Notes: generated by a model not told the origin, from the letters alone. A DNA stretch of 64,000 nt from Marispirochaeta sp. (GCF_963668165.1 NZ_OY764211.1:248001-312000); one strand, 5' to 3'. Shown: positions 47,256-59,144, counted from the first letter of the stretch. A program made the numbers and translations.

Positions 47256-49028
47256 ATGACAGGAATTGAGGTACTACGGGAAAGCTGGAAGAAGGCGGTT
47301 TTTGAGGAGCTCTGCAATCTGGCCCGCCGAAAAGGAGAGGACCCCTCAGCCCTTGCAGAAAAAGACCTTGTTCCGGGGGTCCCTCCAAAGAGTGATATGG
47401 GGGATATCGCGTTTCCTCTTTTTCCTTTTGCCAGGGTGCTGAAGACGGCCCCCCAGGCAATTGCGCAGCAGGTCGCCGAAAACCTGGCACAGCGAAACGA
47501 TCTCTCCGGCCAGGTAAAGACCGCCGGTCCCTATGTCAATGTGGTGATTGGGGTGGAGGACATAGCCGAGGAGATTCTCGCCGCGACCAGGGATCTCTCT
47601 GTCAGTTATGGTTCCAGCGACTACTTTAAGGGTGTTCCCGTTATGATGGAGTTCTCCTGCCCGAATACCAATAAACCGCTGCACCTGGGACACCTCAGAA
47701 ACGATGCTATTGGTGAGAGTGTTTCCAGGATTCTGAAGGCCGCCGGTGCCGATGTGCGCAAGGTGAACCTGATCAACGACCGGGGTATTCATATATGTAA
47801 ATCCATGCTGGCGTATAAAGAGTTTGGCGAAGGAACTACGCCGGAATCGGTGGGGAAAAAAAGCGACCACTTTGTGGGCGAGTATTATGTAAAATTCAAC
47901 CAGTGGGCCAAAGAACATCCAGAAGCGGAAGAACAGGCCCGGGCAATGCTGGTAGCCTGGGAAAAGAGTGATCCCGAGATCACCAGGCTCTGGGAGCGTA
48001 TGAACCGCTGGGCCATTGAGGGAATAGAAGAGACCTATCAGGCTACAGGTATCAGCTTCGATCAAATCTACTACGAGAGCCGGACCTACAGCCTGGGCAA
48101 GGACGAGATTTTAAAAGGACTGGAGAAGGGAGTCTTTTACCGGGAAGATGACGGTTCAATCTGGGTCGATCTTGAAGAACTCGGTCTGGATAAAAAAGTC
48201 CTTCTGCGAAGCGACGGTACCTCCCTTTACTTGACCCAGGATATCGGAACTGCCATTCAGCGTCAGAAGGACTGGCATTTTACGCGCCTGGTATATGTTG
48301 TGGGAAGCGAGCAGCAGTACCATTTTCGTGTGCTGTTTCATGTGCTGGACAAGCTCGGGTTTGACTGGGCAAAGAATCTCTATCACCTCTCCTACGGTAT
48401 GGTAAACCTGCCTGAAGGAAAGATGAAGTCCCGGGAAGGGACGGTTGTAGATGCTGACGACCTGATCCGTGAACTCACCTCCATGGCCGAGGCGGAGATA
48501 CGGGAGAAGGAACGGGAAGAGGAGGTTGACTCTGTCCAGGAGACGGCCCGCAAGGTTGCTTTGGCTGCACTGCATTACTATCTGCTGCAGGTTTCTCCCA
48601 ATAAGGACATGATATTCAATCCCAGGGATTCCCTCTCCTTTAATGGAAACACCGGACCCTATCTGCAGTATATGGGGGCCCGGATATCCTCCATGCGCAG
48701 GAAATTTCAGGAGCGGCACGATGAGTTTACCGGAATCGAAACCGACGCAAAGCTCCTGAGTACCCCTGAAGAGCGGGAACTGATTAAACTCTGTGCAGAT
48801 TTTTCTTCAGTAGTTTCTTCTGCTGCGGAACAGTACAACCCCTCGCTTCTGGCTTCTTATTTATACGAGCTGGCCAGGACCTTTTCCCGCTACTACCACG
48901 AAACCCCCATCCTGACCAGTAAGGACAAGAAGACAGCCGTAAGCCGTCTGGCCCTGGCCTCGGCAGTACTGTGTGTTCTGAAAAACGGCATGTACCTGCT
49001 GAATATTCCCTTTGTTGACAAGATGTAA
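47256..49028 (+). CDS. argS: Arginyl-tRNA synthetase
   Basis: Class I aminoacyl-tRNA synthetase for arginine, 590 residues. N-terminal Add-1 domain, HIGH-type motif in NTNKPLHLGHLRNDAIG (about residues 139-155), the conserved LYLTQDIGTAIQR and YVVGSEQQYHF segments, and KMKSREGTVV (KMSKS-equivalent). The DALR anticodon-binding domain is at the end (NGNTGPYLQYMGARI, then YLYELARTFSRYYHETPI). AAGGGG stands about seven bases before the ATG. It is followed by a long inverted repeat at 49038-49083. Confidence 0.96.
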   Translation: MTGIEVLRESWKKAVFEELCNLARRKGEDPSALAEKDLVPGVPPKSDMGDIAFPLFPFARVLKTAPQAIAQQVAENLAQRNDLSGQVKTAGPYVNVVIGVEDIAEEILAATRDLSVSYGSSDYFKGVPVMMEFSCPNTNKPLHLGHLRNDAIGESVSRILKAAGADVRKVNLINDRGIHICKSMLAYKEFGEGTTPESVGKKSDHFVGEYYVKFNQWAKEHPEAEEQARAMLVAWEKSDPEITRLWERMNRWAIEGIEETYQATGISFDQIYYESRTYSLGKDEILKGLEKGVFYREDDGSIWVDLEELGLDKKVLLRSDGTSLYLTQDIGTAIQRQKDWHFTRLVYVVGSEQQYHFRVLFHVLDKLGFDWAKNLYHLSYGMVNLPEGKMKSREGTVVDADDLIRELTSMAEAEIREKEREEEVDSVQETARKVALAALHYYLLQVSPNKDMIFNPRDSLSFNGNTGPYLQYMGARISSMRRKFQERHDEFTGIETDAKLLSTPEERELIKLCADFSSVVSSAAEQYNPSLLASYLYELARTFSRYYHETPILTSKDKKTAVSRLALASAVLCVLKNGMYLLNIPFVDKM

Positions 49029-49037
49029 GAGGGCTTC

Positions 49038-49083
49038 CTACTTTTTCGTAGTGCTCATCTCAGCCGGGGCTACGAAAATGTAG
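49038..49083. repeat. Long inverted repeat between argS and gltB
   Basis: CTACTTTTTCGTAG (49038-49051) and CTACGAAAATGTAG (49070-49083) match in 13 of 14 bases around an 18-base loop. No T run follows, so it is not a textbook terminator. It lies about 160 bases upstream of the sigma-54-type element and could be a regulator-binding or RNA-processing site. Confidence 0.6.
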
Positions 49084-49244
49084 GATATCGTTGATTTCAA
49101 GAATATCCCAGTCGTATTTTTCTTTTGCCGGTTGAAGCTGCGGCCGGAAATATAGAGATTAATTCGTTATAAAACAAGAAGTTATAAGTCGTACATTTCT
49201 GTGAAAAACTCCTCTTTTTTCTGCTCCGACTCCCGGAATTAGTC

Positions 49245-49260
49245 TGGCACGAATATTGCA
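49245..49260 (+). promoter_or_regulatory. Sigma-54 (RpoN) -24/-12 promoter of gltBD
   Basis: TGGCACG (49245-49251), four bases, TTGCA (49256-49260): a match to the consensus TGGCACGNNNNTTGCW with the GG and GC dinucleotides correctly spaced. The predicted start near 49271 leaves about 22 bases before the gltB ATG, including GGAGG. No good sigma-70 promoter was seen in this gap. Confidence 0.75.
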
Positions 49261-49293
49261 TCTTTTTCTTTGCCATATTCTCCTGGAGGTTCT

Positions 49294-52200
49294 ATGCACC
49301 TGAAAAAGCGTCCCGGGCCACTCGGCCTTTATCGTCCCGAGTTTGAACATGAAAACTGCGGTGTCGGCTTTGTAGCCCACATGAAAGGTCAACGCAGTCA
49401 TGCCATTATTAGCAATGCAGAAGAGATCCTGATAAATATGACCCACCGCGGTGCGGTTGGCAGCGAGGTTAATACCGGTGACGGTGCCGGTATACTTACC
49501 GCGGTTCCCTGGGAACTCCTGGAGCGGATTGCAGAGGAGGAGCTTGGAACCGTACTTCCGCAGCGGGGCTCCTATGCAGTGGGACTTGTGTTTCTTCCCG
49601 AAAAGGAGGATTTCCGTCAGCAGATACGGCAAAAAGCCGCTGATCTTTGCGAAGAGCTTGGACATACACTGATCGGATGGAGAAAGGTCCCCAGGGACAA
49701 CAGCATGATTGGCCCCAGTGCCCTGGCCTGCGAGCCCTGGATGGAGCAGATCTTTATCGCCCGCAGAGAAGGTTCCGATCAGGAGTCCTTTGACCGGGAT
49801 CTGTACATTCTGCGCAAGAAACTGACAAACACAATGCGGGGTGGAGAATATGATCCCGACCATTACCTCTACGTCTGTAGTCTTTCGACGAAAATCCTGG
49901 TTTACAAGGGGATGCTCACTCCTGAACAACTGCCCCAATACTTTTCGGATCTGCGGGACCCGGATTATAAAAGTCATCTGGCTATGGTCCATTCCCGCTT
50001 TTCTACCAATACCTTCCCAAGCTGGGACAGGGCACAGCCCCTGCGTTACATGAGCCATAACGGCGAGATAAATACCCTGCGGGGAAATATAAACAAGATA
50101 CGCTCTCGAGAAGGTACCCTGCACAGCAGCAGTTTCGGTCCTGTCTTGAGGGAGAGTTTCCCGGTAATCGAACCCGATCTCTCTGATTCCGGGACCTTCG
50201 ATAACGTCCTGGAGCTGCTCTATCTGGACGGGCGTGCCCTGGAGGAAACGGTCATGATGATGATTCCCGAGGCATGGGAGAACCACCGTCAGATGGAGGA
50301 CCGGAAAAAGGCCTTTTACGAGTATAATTCCTGCATAATGGAACCCTGGGACGGCCCCGCATCCATATCCTTCACCGACGGCAGGGTCATCGGTGCTGTA
50401 CTTGACCGCAACGGTCTGCGTCCATCCCGCTACTATGTTACCCGGGATAATCTGGTAATTATGGCCAGCGAGGTAGGAGTTCTGCCGGTACCCCCGGAGA
50501 CAGTACTGCAAAAGGGGCGGCTTGAGCCCGGCAGGATGTTTCTGGTGGACTTTGATAAAGGACGAATCGTCGATGATGAAGAGGTAAAAGCCGGAATTAC
50601 CGGAGAACGTTCCTACCGGCAGTGGCTTGATGCCCAGAAGATTTCGCTGAACGAAATCCCTGCTTCCAAAAGAGTCCCAGGACTTGATAAGAAGACCATT
50701 ACCCAGCGGCTCAAACTCTTTGGTTATACAATCGAGCACCTGCAGGTGATCCTCAAACCCATGGTGGAGGACCACAAGGAGCCGCTGGGTTCAATGGGGA
50801 ATGACTCTCCCCTGGCGGTGCTCTCATCCCGATCACGGCTGATCTATGATTATTTCAAGCAGCTTTTTGCCCAGGTTACCAATCCTCCCATCGATTCAAT
50901 CCGGGAGGAGATTATCATGTCCCTGGATTCATTTATCGGTCCCGAGGGTAACCTGCTTTCTCTGGAGGAATCCAATGCTCACCGGCTGCATGTTCCCATG
51001 CCGATTTTAAGCAACCGGGAACTCGGGGCTCTCAAAACGATGGACTATCGCGGCTGGCGCAGTCTGACCATAGATATTACCTATCCCAGGGAAGAGGGAG
51101 AAGCCGGACTCGTTTCTACCCTGGACCGCATTACCGCGGAAGCGGAAAAGGCTATAGCCGACGGCTATGCCCTGATCATTCTTTCGGACAGGGCCGCTTC
51201 GCAGGACCGGGTCCCCGTAAGTATGCTATTGGCCCAGGGGGCAGTACACCATCATCTGGTGCGGACCGCGAAAAGAGCGCAGATCGGCATAGTCCTTGAG
51301 TCCGGAGAACCCCGTGAAGTCCATCACTTTTGCCTTCTTGTTGGCTACGGTGCCGACGCGGTAAATCCCTACCTCGCACTGGAAAGCCTTGCGTATTTGA
51401 AGGACGAGGGGTACCTGGAAAGCAGCGTTTCTGAAGAGAATCTTGTCGATAACTACCGGGAAGCCGTCGCCAAGGGCATGCGGAAGGTCTTTGGCAAGAT
51501 GGGAATATCAACCCTCAAGAGCTACAAAGGAGCCCAGATTTTCGAAGCCGTGGGTCTTGCCGGGCCGGTTATAGACCGCTGTTTTGCCGGGACCGCATCA
51601 CGCATTGAGGGAGCGGACTTCGGCATTCTGGCTAAAGAGACGATGATTCGACACGATAAGGCTTTTCCTGCAGGTAACGTTCCGGTTTGGGAAGAGTTTC
51701 TGAACAACGGTGACTACTCCTACCGCGAGGACGGGGAAAAACATATGTGGGACCCCGAATCCATCGCCAATCTGCAGATAGCTACCCGCTACAAACGACG
51801 TGATCTTTTTAACCGGTTTTGTGAACGTCTGGACGGACGTTCAACAGAGCAGTCTACCCTGCGGGGAATGCTGCGCTTCAAAAAGGCGAACCCGGTACCA
51901 CTGGAAAATGTTGAACCCGCGGAAAACATCATGAAGCGCTTTGTAACCGGAGCCATGAGTTATGGTTCCATCTCCCGGGAGGCCCATGAAACCCTGGCTA
52001 TTGCCATGAACCGTATCGGAGGTAAGTCCAATACCGGCGAAGGAGGGGAGGATCCGGAACGCTTTACACCTCTTCCCAACGGCGATTCCAGGCGTTCAGC
52101 CATAAAGCAGGTGGCCTCGGGCCGTTTTGGCGTCACTATTGAATACCTGGCAAACTCCGACGAAATACAGATAAAAATGGCCCAGGGGGCCAAGCCGGGT

Positions 52201-53847
52201 GAGGGGGGAGAACTGCCGGGACACAAGGTGTTTGATTTTATCGCGAAAACCAGGCATTCAACCCCCGGCGTGGGCTTAATCAGTCCTCCGCCTCATCACG
52301 ATATCTATTCCATCGAAGACCTGGCGCAGTTGATCTATGACCTTAAGAACACCAACGAAAAGGCCAGGATCAGCGTCAAGCTGGTGTCGGAGGTGGGTGT
52401 AGGTACCATCGCCGCCGGCGTTGCCAAGGGTCACGCGGACCACATTCTTATATCTGGACATGACGGAGGTACCGGGGCTTCTCCTTTGACGGGAATCAAA
52501 AACGCAGGACTTCCCTGGGAGCTTGGCCTGGCGGAGACCCACCAAACCCTCGTGCTGAACGATTTACGGAGCCGGGTGGTACTTCAGACCGACGGACAGC
52601 TCAAGACCGGCCGGGATGTAGTAATCGCTGCCATGCTGGGGGCGGAAGAGTTCGGTGTGGCTACAGCTGCACTGGTTACCATGGGTTGCATCATGATGCG
52701 CAAATGTCACAAGAATACCTGTCCGGTAGGTATCGCTACCCAGGACCCCCGGCTGCGGGCCAAGTTCAAAGGCAGCCCGGATGACGTTGTCACCTTCTTC
52801 ACCTTTCTGGCCGAAAAGGTCAGGGAAGTCATGGCTTCCCTGGGTTTTACCAGAATCGAGGAGATGGTGGGACGGACCGATATGCTGGAAGCGGATCCTG
52901 AAGTACTGAACTGGAAGGACCAGGGTCTGGACCTCGCTCCCATTCTTATGCCGGCCCGTAAGCCCTATCCCGAGGCCGGTGTCTACTGCACAATGAAGCA
53001 GGACCACGGGCTCGATTTTGTCCTGGACAGGCGCATCCTCGAGGATGCGGAAGATACTGTAGACGGCCGGGTTTCTCAGGAGCTCAGTTACAGGATTACC
53101 AATACCGACCGTACTGTGGGAACGATACTGAGTAACGCGATTGCCCGTCGTTACGGCGGAGAGGGACTTCCCGGAACCAGACTCACCGTCAATTTTCGCG
53201 GCAGTGCCGGTCAAAGCTTCGGTGCCTGGCTCGCAAAGGGGGTAAGCTTTCGCCTGGAAGGAGACGCCAATGACTATGTCGGAAAGGGGCTTTCCGGCGG
53301 AACCCTTATTGTTCATCCACCTGTTGAGAGTTCGTTCTCTGCAGAAGAAAACATAATCATTGGTAATGTAGCCTTCTACGGGGCCACCGGGGGCAGCGCA
53401 TTTATACGGGGACGGGCGGCGGAGCGTTTCTGTGTCAGGAACTCCGGAGCACAGGTGGTAATTGAAGGGGTTGGAGACCATGGCTGTGAGTATATGACTG
53501 GAGGCCGGGTGGTAATCCTCGGCGCGGCAGGCCGAAACTTCGCTGCTGGTATGAGCGGCGGAATCGCCTATGTGTATGATCCGGGGCAGAAGCTTGATGA
53601 ACGGATAAACCATGAACTGGTTGATCTGGAACCCCTTATGGTGGAGGACATCGACTATGTACGGGCCATGGTGGGACAGCATCATGAGTTTACCGGTTCA
53701 GGCATAGCAGGAAAGCTGCTTGAAGAATGGGATACAAGCATGAGGGGTTTCCGGAAAGTAATGCCCCGGGATTATAAACGGGTACTTATGCAGCAAACGC
53801 AGCAGGTACAAAAAAGAGTCGAGCAAATGGAGGCTGTAAATGGGTAA
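49294..53847 (+). CDS. gltB: Glutamate synthase (NADPH) large subunit
   Basis: GltB makes glutamate from glutamine and 2-oxoglutarate. The ATG at 49294 follows GGAGG by four bases. The product, about 1517 residues, has a short propeptide ending at HEN-C22, so Cys22 becomes the N-terminal nucleophile of the type II glutaminase (CGVGFVAHMKG). The central domain follows. The FMN-binding synthase domain carries ISGHDGGTGASPLTGIK, and the [3Fe-4S] cysteines lie near residues 1130-1145 (CIMMRKCHKNTCPVG). The GXGXG beta-helix domain ends the protein (GLSGGTLIV, GGRVVILG, GMSGGIAYVY). It is followed by gltD with an eight-base overlap. Confidence 0.97.
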   Translation: MHLKKRPGPLGLYRPEFEHENCGVGFVAHMKGQRSHAIISNAEEILINMTHRGAVGSEVNTGDGAGILTAVPWELLERIAEEELGTVLPQRGSYAVGLVFLPEKEDFRQQIRQKAADLCEELGHTLIGWRKVPRDNSMIGPSALACEPWMEQIFIARREGSDQESFDRDLYILRKKLTNTMRGGEYDPDHYLYVCSLSTKILVYKGMLTPEQLPQYFSDLRDPDYKSHLAMVHSRFSTNTFPSWDRAQPLRYMSHNGEINTLRGNINKIRSREGTLHSSSFGPVLRESFPVIEPDLSDSGTFDNVLELLYLDGRALEETVMMMIPEAWENHRQMEDRKKAFYEYNSCIMEPWDGPASISFTDGRVIGAVLDRNGLRPSRYYVTRDNLVIMASEVGVLPVPPETVLQKGRLEPGRMFLVDFDKGRIVDDEEVKAGITGERSYRQWLDAQKISLNEIPASKRVPGLDKKTITQRLKLFGYTIEHLQVILKPMVEDHKEPLGSMGNDSPLAVLSSRSRLIYDYFKQLFAQVTNPPIDSIREEIIMSLDSFIGPEGNLLSLEESNAHRLHVPMPILSNRELGALKTMDYRGWRSLTIDITYPREEGEAGLVSTLDRITAEAEKAIADGYALIILSDRAASQDRVPVSMLLAQGAVHHHLVRTAKRAQIGIVLESGEPREVHHFCLLVGYGADAVNPYLALESLAYLKDEGYLESSVSEENLVDNYREAVAKGMRKVFGKMGISTLKSYKGAQIFEAVGLAGPVIDRCFAGTASRIEGADFGILAKETMIRHDKAFPAGNVPVWEEFLNNGDYSYREDGEKHMWDPESIANLQIATRYKRRDLFNRFCERLDGRSTEQSTLRGMLRFKKANPVPLENVEPAENIMKRFVTGAMSYGSISREAHETLAIAMNRIGGKSNTGEGGEDPERFTPLPNGDSRRSAIKQVASGRFGVTIEYLANSDEIQIKMAQGAKPGEGGELPGHKVFDFIAKTRHSTPGVGLISPPPHHDIYSIEDLAQLIYDLKNTNEKARISVKLVSEVGVGTIAAGVAKGHADHILISGHDGGTGASPLTGIKNAGLPWELGLAETHQTLVLNDLRSRVVLQTDGQLKTGRDVVIAAMLGAEEFGVATAALVTMGCIMMRKCHKNTCPVGIATQDPRLRAKFKGSPDDVVTFFTFLAEKVREVMASLGFTRIEEMVGRTDMLEADPEVLNWKDQGLDLAPILMPARKPYPEAGVYCTMKQDHGLDFVLDRRILEDAEDTVDGRVSQELSYRITNTDRTVGTILSNAIARRYGGEGLPGTRLTVNFRGSAGQSFGAWLAKGVSFRLEGDANDYVGKGLSGGTLIVHPPVESSFSAEENIIIGNVAFYGATGGSAFIRGRAAERFCVRNSGAQVVIEGVGDHGCEYMTGGRVVILGAAGRNFAAGMSGGIAYVYDPGQKLDERINHELVDLEPLMVEDIDYVRAMVGQHHEFTGSGIAGKLLEEWDTSMRGFRKVMPRDYKRVLMQQTQQVQKRVEQMEAVNG

Positions 53848-55297
53848 ACCGACCGGTTTTATGGATTATAAAAGACAGACAGTTCCTTATGCAGATGCAC
53901 AGAGGCGTCTTAACGATTATAACGAGTTTCTGGTTCCTCTTGGTGACGGGGAACGCAGGGACCAGGGAGCCCGCTGCATGGACTGCGGAGTTCCCTTTTG
54001 CCACTCCTCGTTTGGTTGCCCTGTGGACAACCTTATTCCCGAATGGAATGACCTGGTGTACCGGGGAAAAGACCAGGACGCCTTTAAGCGTCTGATGAAG
54101 ACCAATAATTTTCCCGAGTTTACTGGAAGGGTCTGTCCAGCCCCCTGTGAAACCGCCTGTGTTCTGGAAATAAATGAACCGGCTGTAACTATAAAGAATA
54201 ATGAGCTTTTTATCATAGAGAAGGCCTTTACCGAGGGATACGCTGTCGCCAATCCTCCTGTCGTCCGCACAGGTAAACGGGTGGCGGTTGTTGGTTCCGG
54301 ACCCGCCGGACTTGCTGCCGCGGACCAGCTGAATCAGGCTGGACACCGGGTTGTAGTGTATGAGCGGGCGGACCGTCCCGGTGGACTTTTAATGTACGGT
54401 ATTCCCAACATGAAGCTGGACAAGAAGGTTGTTCTCCGCCGTATTGGCCTTATGGAGGAGGAGGGGGTTGAGTTTCGAACCGGTATCGAGGTCGGAGTTG
54501 ATATTACAGCAGAACAGCTGGAGACGGAATTTGACGCTGTCCTGCTTGCCTGCGGTTCAACAGTTCCCCGGGACCTGCAGGTACCGGGAAGAGAGCTTGA
54601 CGGCATTCATTTCGCCATGGATTTTCTGTCCGGAAATACCAAAACCCTGATGAGTACAGGAAACTCTGACAAGGCACCTGTGCACGCAGGAGGAAAGCAT
54701 GTTATAGTAATTGGCGGCGGAGATACCGGCTGTGACTGCATTGGTACCAGTCTGCGCCACAACTGCGAAGGGCTGGCGAATTTTGAACTGCTTCCCAAGC
54801 CTTCGACGGAACGAACCGACGAGTTTCCCTGGCCCATGTATCCGAAGCTTCTCAAGGTCGATTATGGTCACGAAGAAGCAATCGAGCGTTTTGGGAAGGA
54901 TCCCCGGGAGTATAATATTCTGACTAAAGAGTTTATCGGGGACGGAAGGGTTGAAGCGGTAAAAACTGTCAGGGTTGAATGGAGAAAAGACGAAAACGGT
55001 CGTTACCAAATGCATGAAGTACCAGGCTCCGGAGAAATCTTCAAAGCAGATCTTGTGCTGCTGGCTATGGGTTTTGTGGGAGCCGAGAAGCCGGTACTCG
55101 ACAGTTTTGGTGTAGCTACCTCCCCAACTGGGGCGGTAGCCGCCGAATATGGACGATTTGCTACCTCCAGAAAGGGTGTTTTTTCCGCCGGAGATATGCG
55201 CAGGGGGCAGTCTCTGGTTGTGTGGGCCATAAATGAGGGTAGAGGGGCTGCAAGAGAGCTGGACAGGTACCTGATGGGCAGAACTTATCTTCCCTGA
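53840..55297 (+). CDS. gltD: Glutamate synthase (NADPH) small subunit
   Basis: GltD passes electrons from NADPH via FAD and [4Fe-4S] clusters to GltB. 485 residues. The N-terminal cysteine clusters (CMDCGVPFC...GCPVDNLIP; GRVCPAPCETACVL) ligate Fe-S. The Rossmann motifs are AVVGSGPAGLAAADQL (FAD, about 150-165) and VIGGGDTGCDCIG (NADPH). The C-terminal GVFSAGDMRRGQSLVVWAI is the usual end of the FAD site. The ATG at 53840 lies inside the last codons of gltB, with GGAGG upstream, so the two are translated together. Confidence 0.96.
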   Translation: MGKPTGFMDYKRQTVPYADAQRRLNDYNEFLVPLGDGERRDQGARCMDCGVPFCHSSFGCPVDNLIPEWNDLVYRGKDQDAFKRLMKTNNFPEFTGRVCPAPCETACVLEINEPAVTIKNNELFIIEKAFTEGYAVANPPVVRTGKRVAVVGSGPAGLAAADQLNQAGHRVVVYERADRPGGLLMYGIPNMKLDKKVVLRRIGLMEEEGVEFRTGIEVGVDITAEQLETEFDAVLLACGSTVPRDLQVPGRELDGIHFAMDFLSGNTKTLMSTGNSDKAPVHAGGKHVIVIGGGDTGCDCIGTSLRHNCEGLANFELLPKPSTERTDEFPWPMYPKLLKVDYGHEEAIERFGKDPREYNILTKEFIGDGRVEAVKTVRVEWRKDENGRYQMHEVPGSGEIFKADLVLLAMGFVGAEKPVLDSFGVATSPTGAVAAEYGRFATSRKGVFSAGDMRRGQSLVVWAINEGRGAARELDRYLMGRTYLP

Positions 55298-55321
55298 TCC
55301 TCCGGAAGACGGCTGGATCCC

Positions 55322-55351
55322 TTGACGATACCCGTATCCCTATGGTATATA
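55322..55351 (+). promoter_or_regulatory. Probable promoter of the rplU-prp-rpmA-obg operon
   Basis: TTGACG (55322-55327), an 18-base spacer, TATATA (55346-55351). Predicted start near 55358, about 37 bases before the rplU ATG, which is preceded by GAGG. Confidence 0.5.
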
Positions 55352-55394
55352 GACGCTTACGAATTTTCTATTAGATTGAGTTGAGGTTGTCGTA

Positions 55395-55709
55395 ATGTAC
55401 GCACTGGTAGAGATTAAAGGAAAACAGTACAAACTTGAAAAAGGGTCTGTACTTAAGGTTGATAAACTCGAAGGCGATGCCGGTTCCGATGTCGAGTTCG
55501 ACTCGGTGCTGATGACCAGCGATGAGGCTGGTGTGAATGTCGGCGCTCCCTACGTAAAGAATGCGAAGGTTACTGCCACCATCGAGGATCATACGAAGGG
55601 CGATAAGATCTTCATTATCAAATACAAACGGCGGAAAGGCTATCGTCGAAAACAGGGCCACCGGCAGCAGTATTCGGTGATCACGGTTAAGGATATTGTC
55701 AGCACCTAG
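55395..55709 (+). CDS. rplU: Large ribosomal subunit protein bL21
   Basis: 104 residues, standard for L21. It opens MYALVEIKGKQYKLEKGS and carries VDKLEGDAGSDVEFDSVLM and the C-terminal KIFIIKYKRRKGYRRKQGHRQQYS, which contacts 23S rRNA. It starts the rplU-prp-rpmA-obg cluster found in many bacteria; prp begins 32 bases after the stop. Confidence 0.96.
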   Translation: MYALVEIKGKQYKLEKGSVLKVDKLEGDAGSDVEFDSVLMTSDEAGVNVGAPYVKNAKVTATIEDHTKGDKIFIIKYKRRKGYRRKQGHRQQYSVITVKDIVST

Positions 55710-55741
55710 GCTGAAAAGCGAAGTAATTTGAGGGTCCTGGT

Positions 55742-56110
55742 ATGATCCGGGTACGGCTTACTGTCGTTTCGGGGCTTCTGCGTAATCTTGACGCGGAAGG
55801 TCATGCCAGGGATGCTGGCGAAAACGACGCGGCGGTGTGTGCTGCGGTGAGCCTGTTATGCCGATCTGCAGCACAGGCTTTAAAGGATCTTGATGATCTT
55901 GAAATCGACGGAAGCGCTCCGCAGCCCGGAGTGCTCCGTTTTTCTGTAGTGTATGGAAAAGGGGCTTCCATTGAGCGTGCCCGGGGTGTATCGGATACAC
56001 TGATCCGGGGGCTTGAAGCGGTGGCCCGAGAAAGCCCGCGGCTGTGTGTACTTGAGATCTCTTCTGGAGATCCGAAAAAACGAAAAGACCATTCAGCGGG
56101 AAACCTATAA
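55742..56110 (+). CDS. prp: Prp-type ribosomal-processing cysteine protease (YsxB family)
   Basis: 122 residues. In Staphylococcus aureus, Prp cleaves an N-terminal extension from ribosomal protein L27. The catalytic pair is preserved: His21 in DAEGHARDAG and Cys33 in AAVCAAVS, separated by 12 residues as in the staphylococcal enzyme. Location between rplU and rpmA is typical. The oddity is that L27 in the next gene has no cleavable extension, so the substrate is unclear. GAGGG lies just before the ATG. Confidence 0.87.
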   Translation: MIRVRLTVVSGLLRNLDAEGHARDAGENDAAVCAAVSLLCRSAAQALKDLDDLEIDGSAPQPGVLRFSVVYGKGASIERARGVSDTLIRGLEAVARESPRLCVLEISSGDPKKRKDHSAGNL

Positions 56111-56123
56111 GGAGTAAATCGAT

Positions 56124-57950
<1,827 letters not shown>

Positions 57951-57954
<4 letters not shown>

Positions 57955-59144
57955 AAAAGGGTTCTTTCTTTGATCCTGGTGTTATTTTGCTGCTGGTGAT
58001 GATAATAATACTGGCGGTTGCCGGGGTTTTTCTCTACGGAAAGGTCAGGGTAAACAAGCTGGAGAGTGCCTTCAACCAGGATGCCCCGGTGCCCCTGATG
58101 CTGACCGTTACAGACGGTGCCGGGATCCTGACGTCCCAAATATTTTTATACCAACACTCTACCAGAAAAGCTGCTCTTATCGATATACCGGCGAATACCG
58201 GAGCGTTGCTGCCGGAATATGAAAAAATCGGCAGTGTTGAGACCCTTTTCAATCCAGTTGAACCGCAGCACTATATGGATATGCTCGGAAGGCTCTCCGG
58301 TCTTGATATCGAATACTTTCTGATAATGGACCTGGAAGGCTTAAGCAGGGTTGTGGATCTTATCGGCGGAGTAGAAACCTTTATTCCTAATCCTGTAGAC
58401 ACGGAGGTAGACGGAGAAACCGTGCTGCTGCCTTCCGGAAGTTTTGTTATGGATGGAAGCAAGGCGGCGGTTTATCTTCGCTATGGTGATCCGGGAGAGA
58501 GCGAATCAGAACGGGTTTCCAGGAGTCAAAGCTTTCTCAGGAGTATGCTCGAAGGCCTGGGAAGGGCTAACAGGCGCCTTGAGCATACTGAGGCTGTTGA
58601 AGTGCTGGAGGGTTCTGTTGCCACAAATCTTTCTCAGCGAAGTCTGATTACCTTCACCGGGGCTATGGAACGTCTTGACGCCCAAAACATGGTGCATCTC
58701 AGGTTACGCGGTACCTCACGCATGGTTGACGAACAGGTACTGCTGTTTCCTCATTCCGATGGTCGGCTTCTGCGGGAAACAATTACCCAGACGGTGAACA
58801 GCCTCAAAAGCGAGGAGATTCTTTCGGAAGGAGACCTGCAGGTATCGATTGAGATAAGAAACGGAACATCCGTTACCGGACTTGCGGGCAGAACGTCTCA
58901 GTTGTATCAGAGCTTTGGTTACGATGTTATGCGCGTTGGAAACGCGGAAGAACGTTATGATAAAACAGTTATTATTGACCGTATTGGGAACCAGCAGGCT
59001 GTTAAGAGGGTCGCGGATGTCATAGAATGTTCAAATATAATTATTCAGACAGGTATTGAAGAGTTTGACAATGAACTCGACACGCGGATAGATGTACTAA
59101 TAATACTAGGAAAGGATTTTGATGGACGCTACTGTAAAGAGTGA
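57951..59144 (+). CDS. LytR-CpsA-Psr (LCP) family protein with LytR_C domain
   Basis: 397 residues. N-terminal transmembrane anchor (about 8-29, PGVILLLVMIIILAVAGVFLYG), then an LCP domain (about 50-240: LIDIPANTGALLP, then LIGGVETFIPNPVD, VYLRYGDP and SRSQSFLRSML). A C-terminal LytR_C domain follows (IEIRNGTSVTGLAGRTSQLYQ split over two elements). LCP enzymes attach glycopolymers to peptidoglycan in Gram-positives; what they do in spirochaetes is unclear. The position obg-nadD-LCP-rsfS is common. Confidence 0.88.

Noticed and set aside
49159..50775. Long open frame (538 codons) on the minus strand opposite gltB
   Set aside because: It lies wholly antisense to the conserved N-terminal part of gltB and the intergenic region, has odd composition and no recognisable motif. 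It is a shadow of the biased codon use of gltB.
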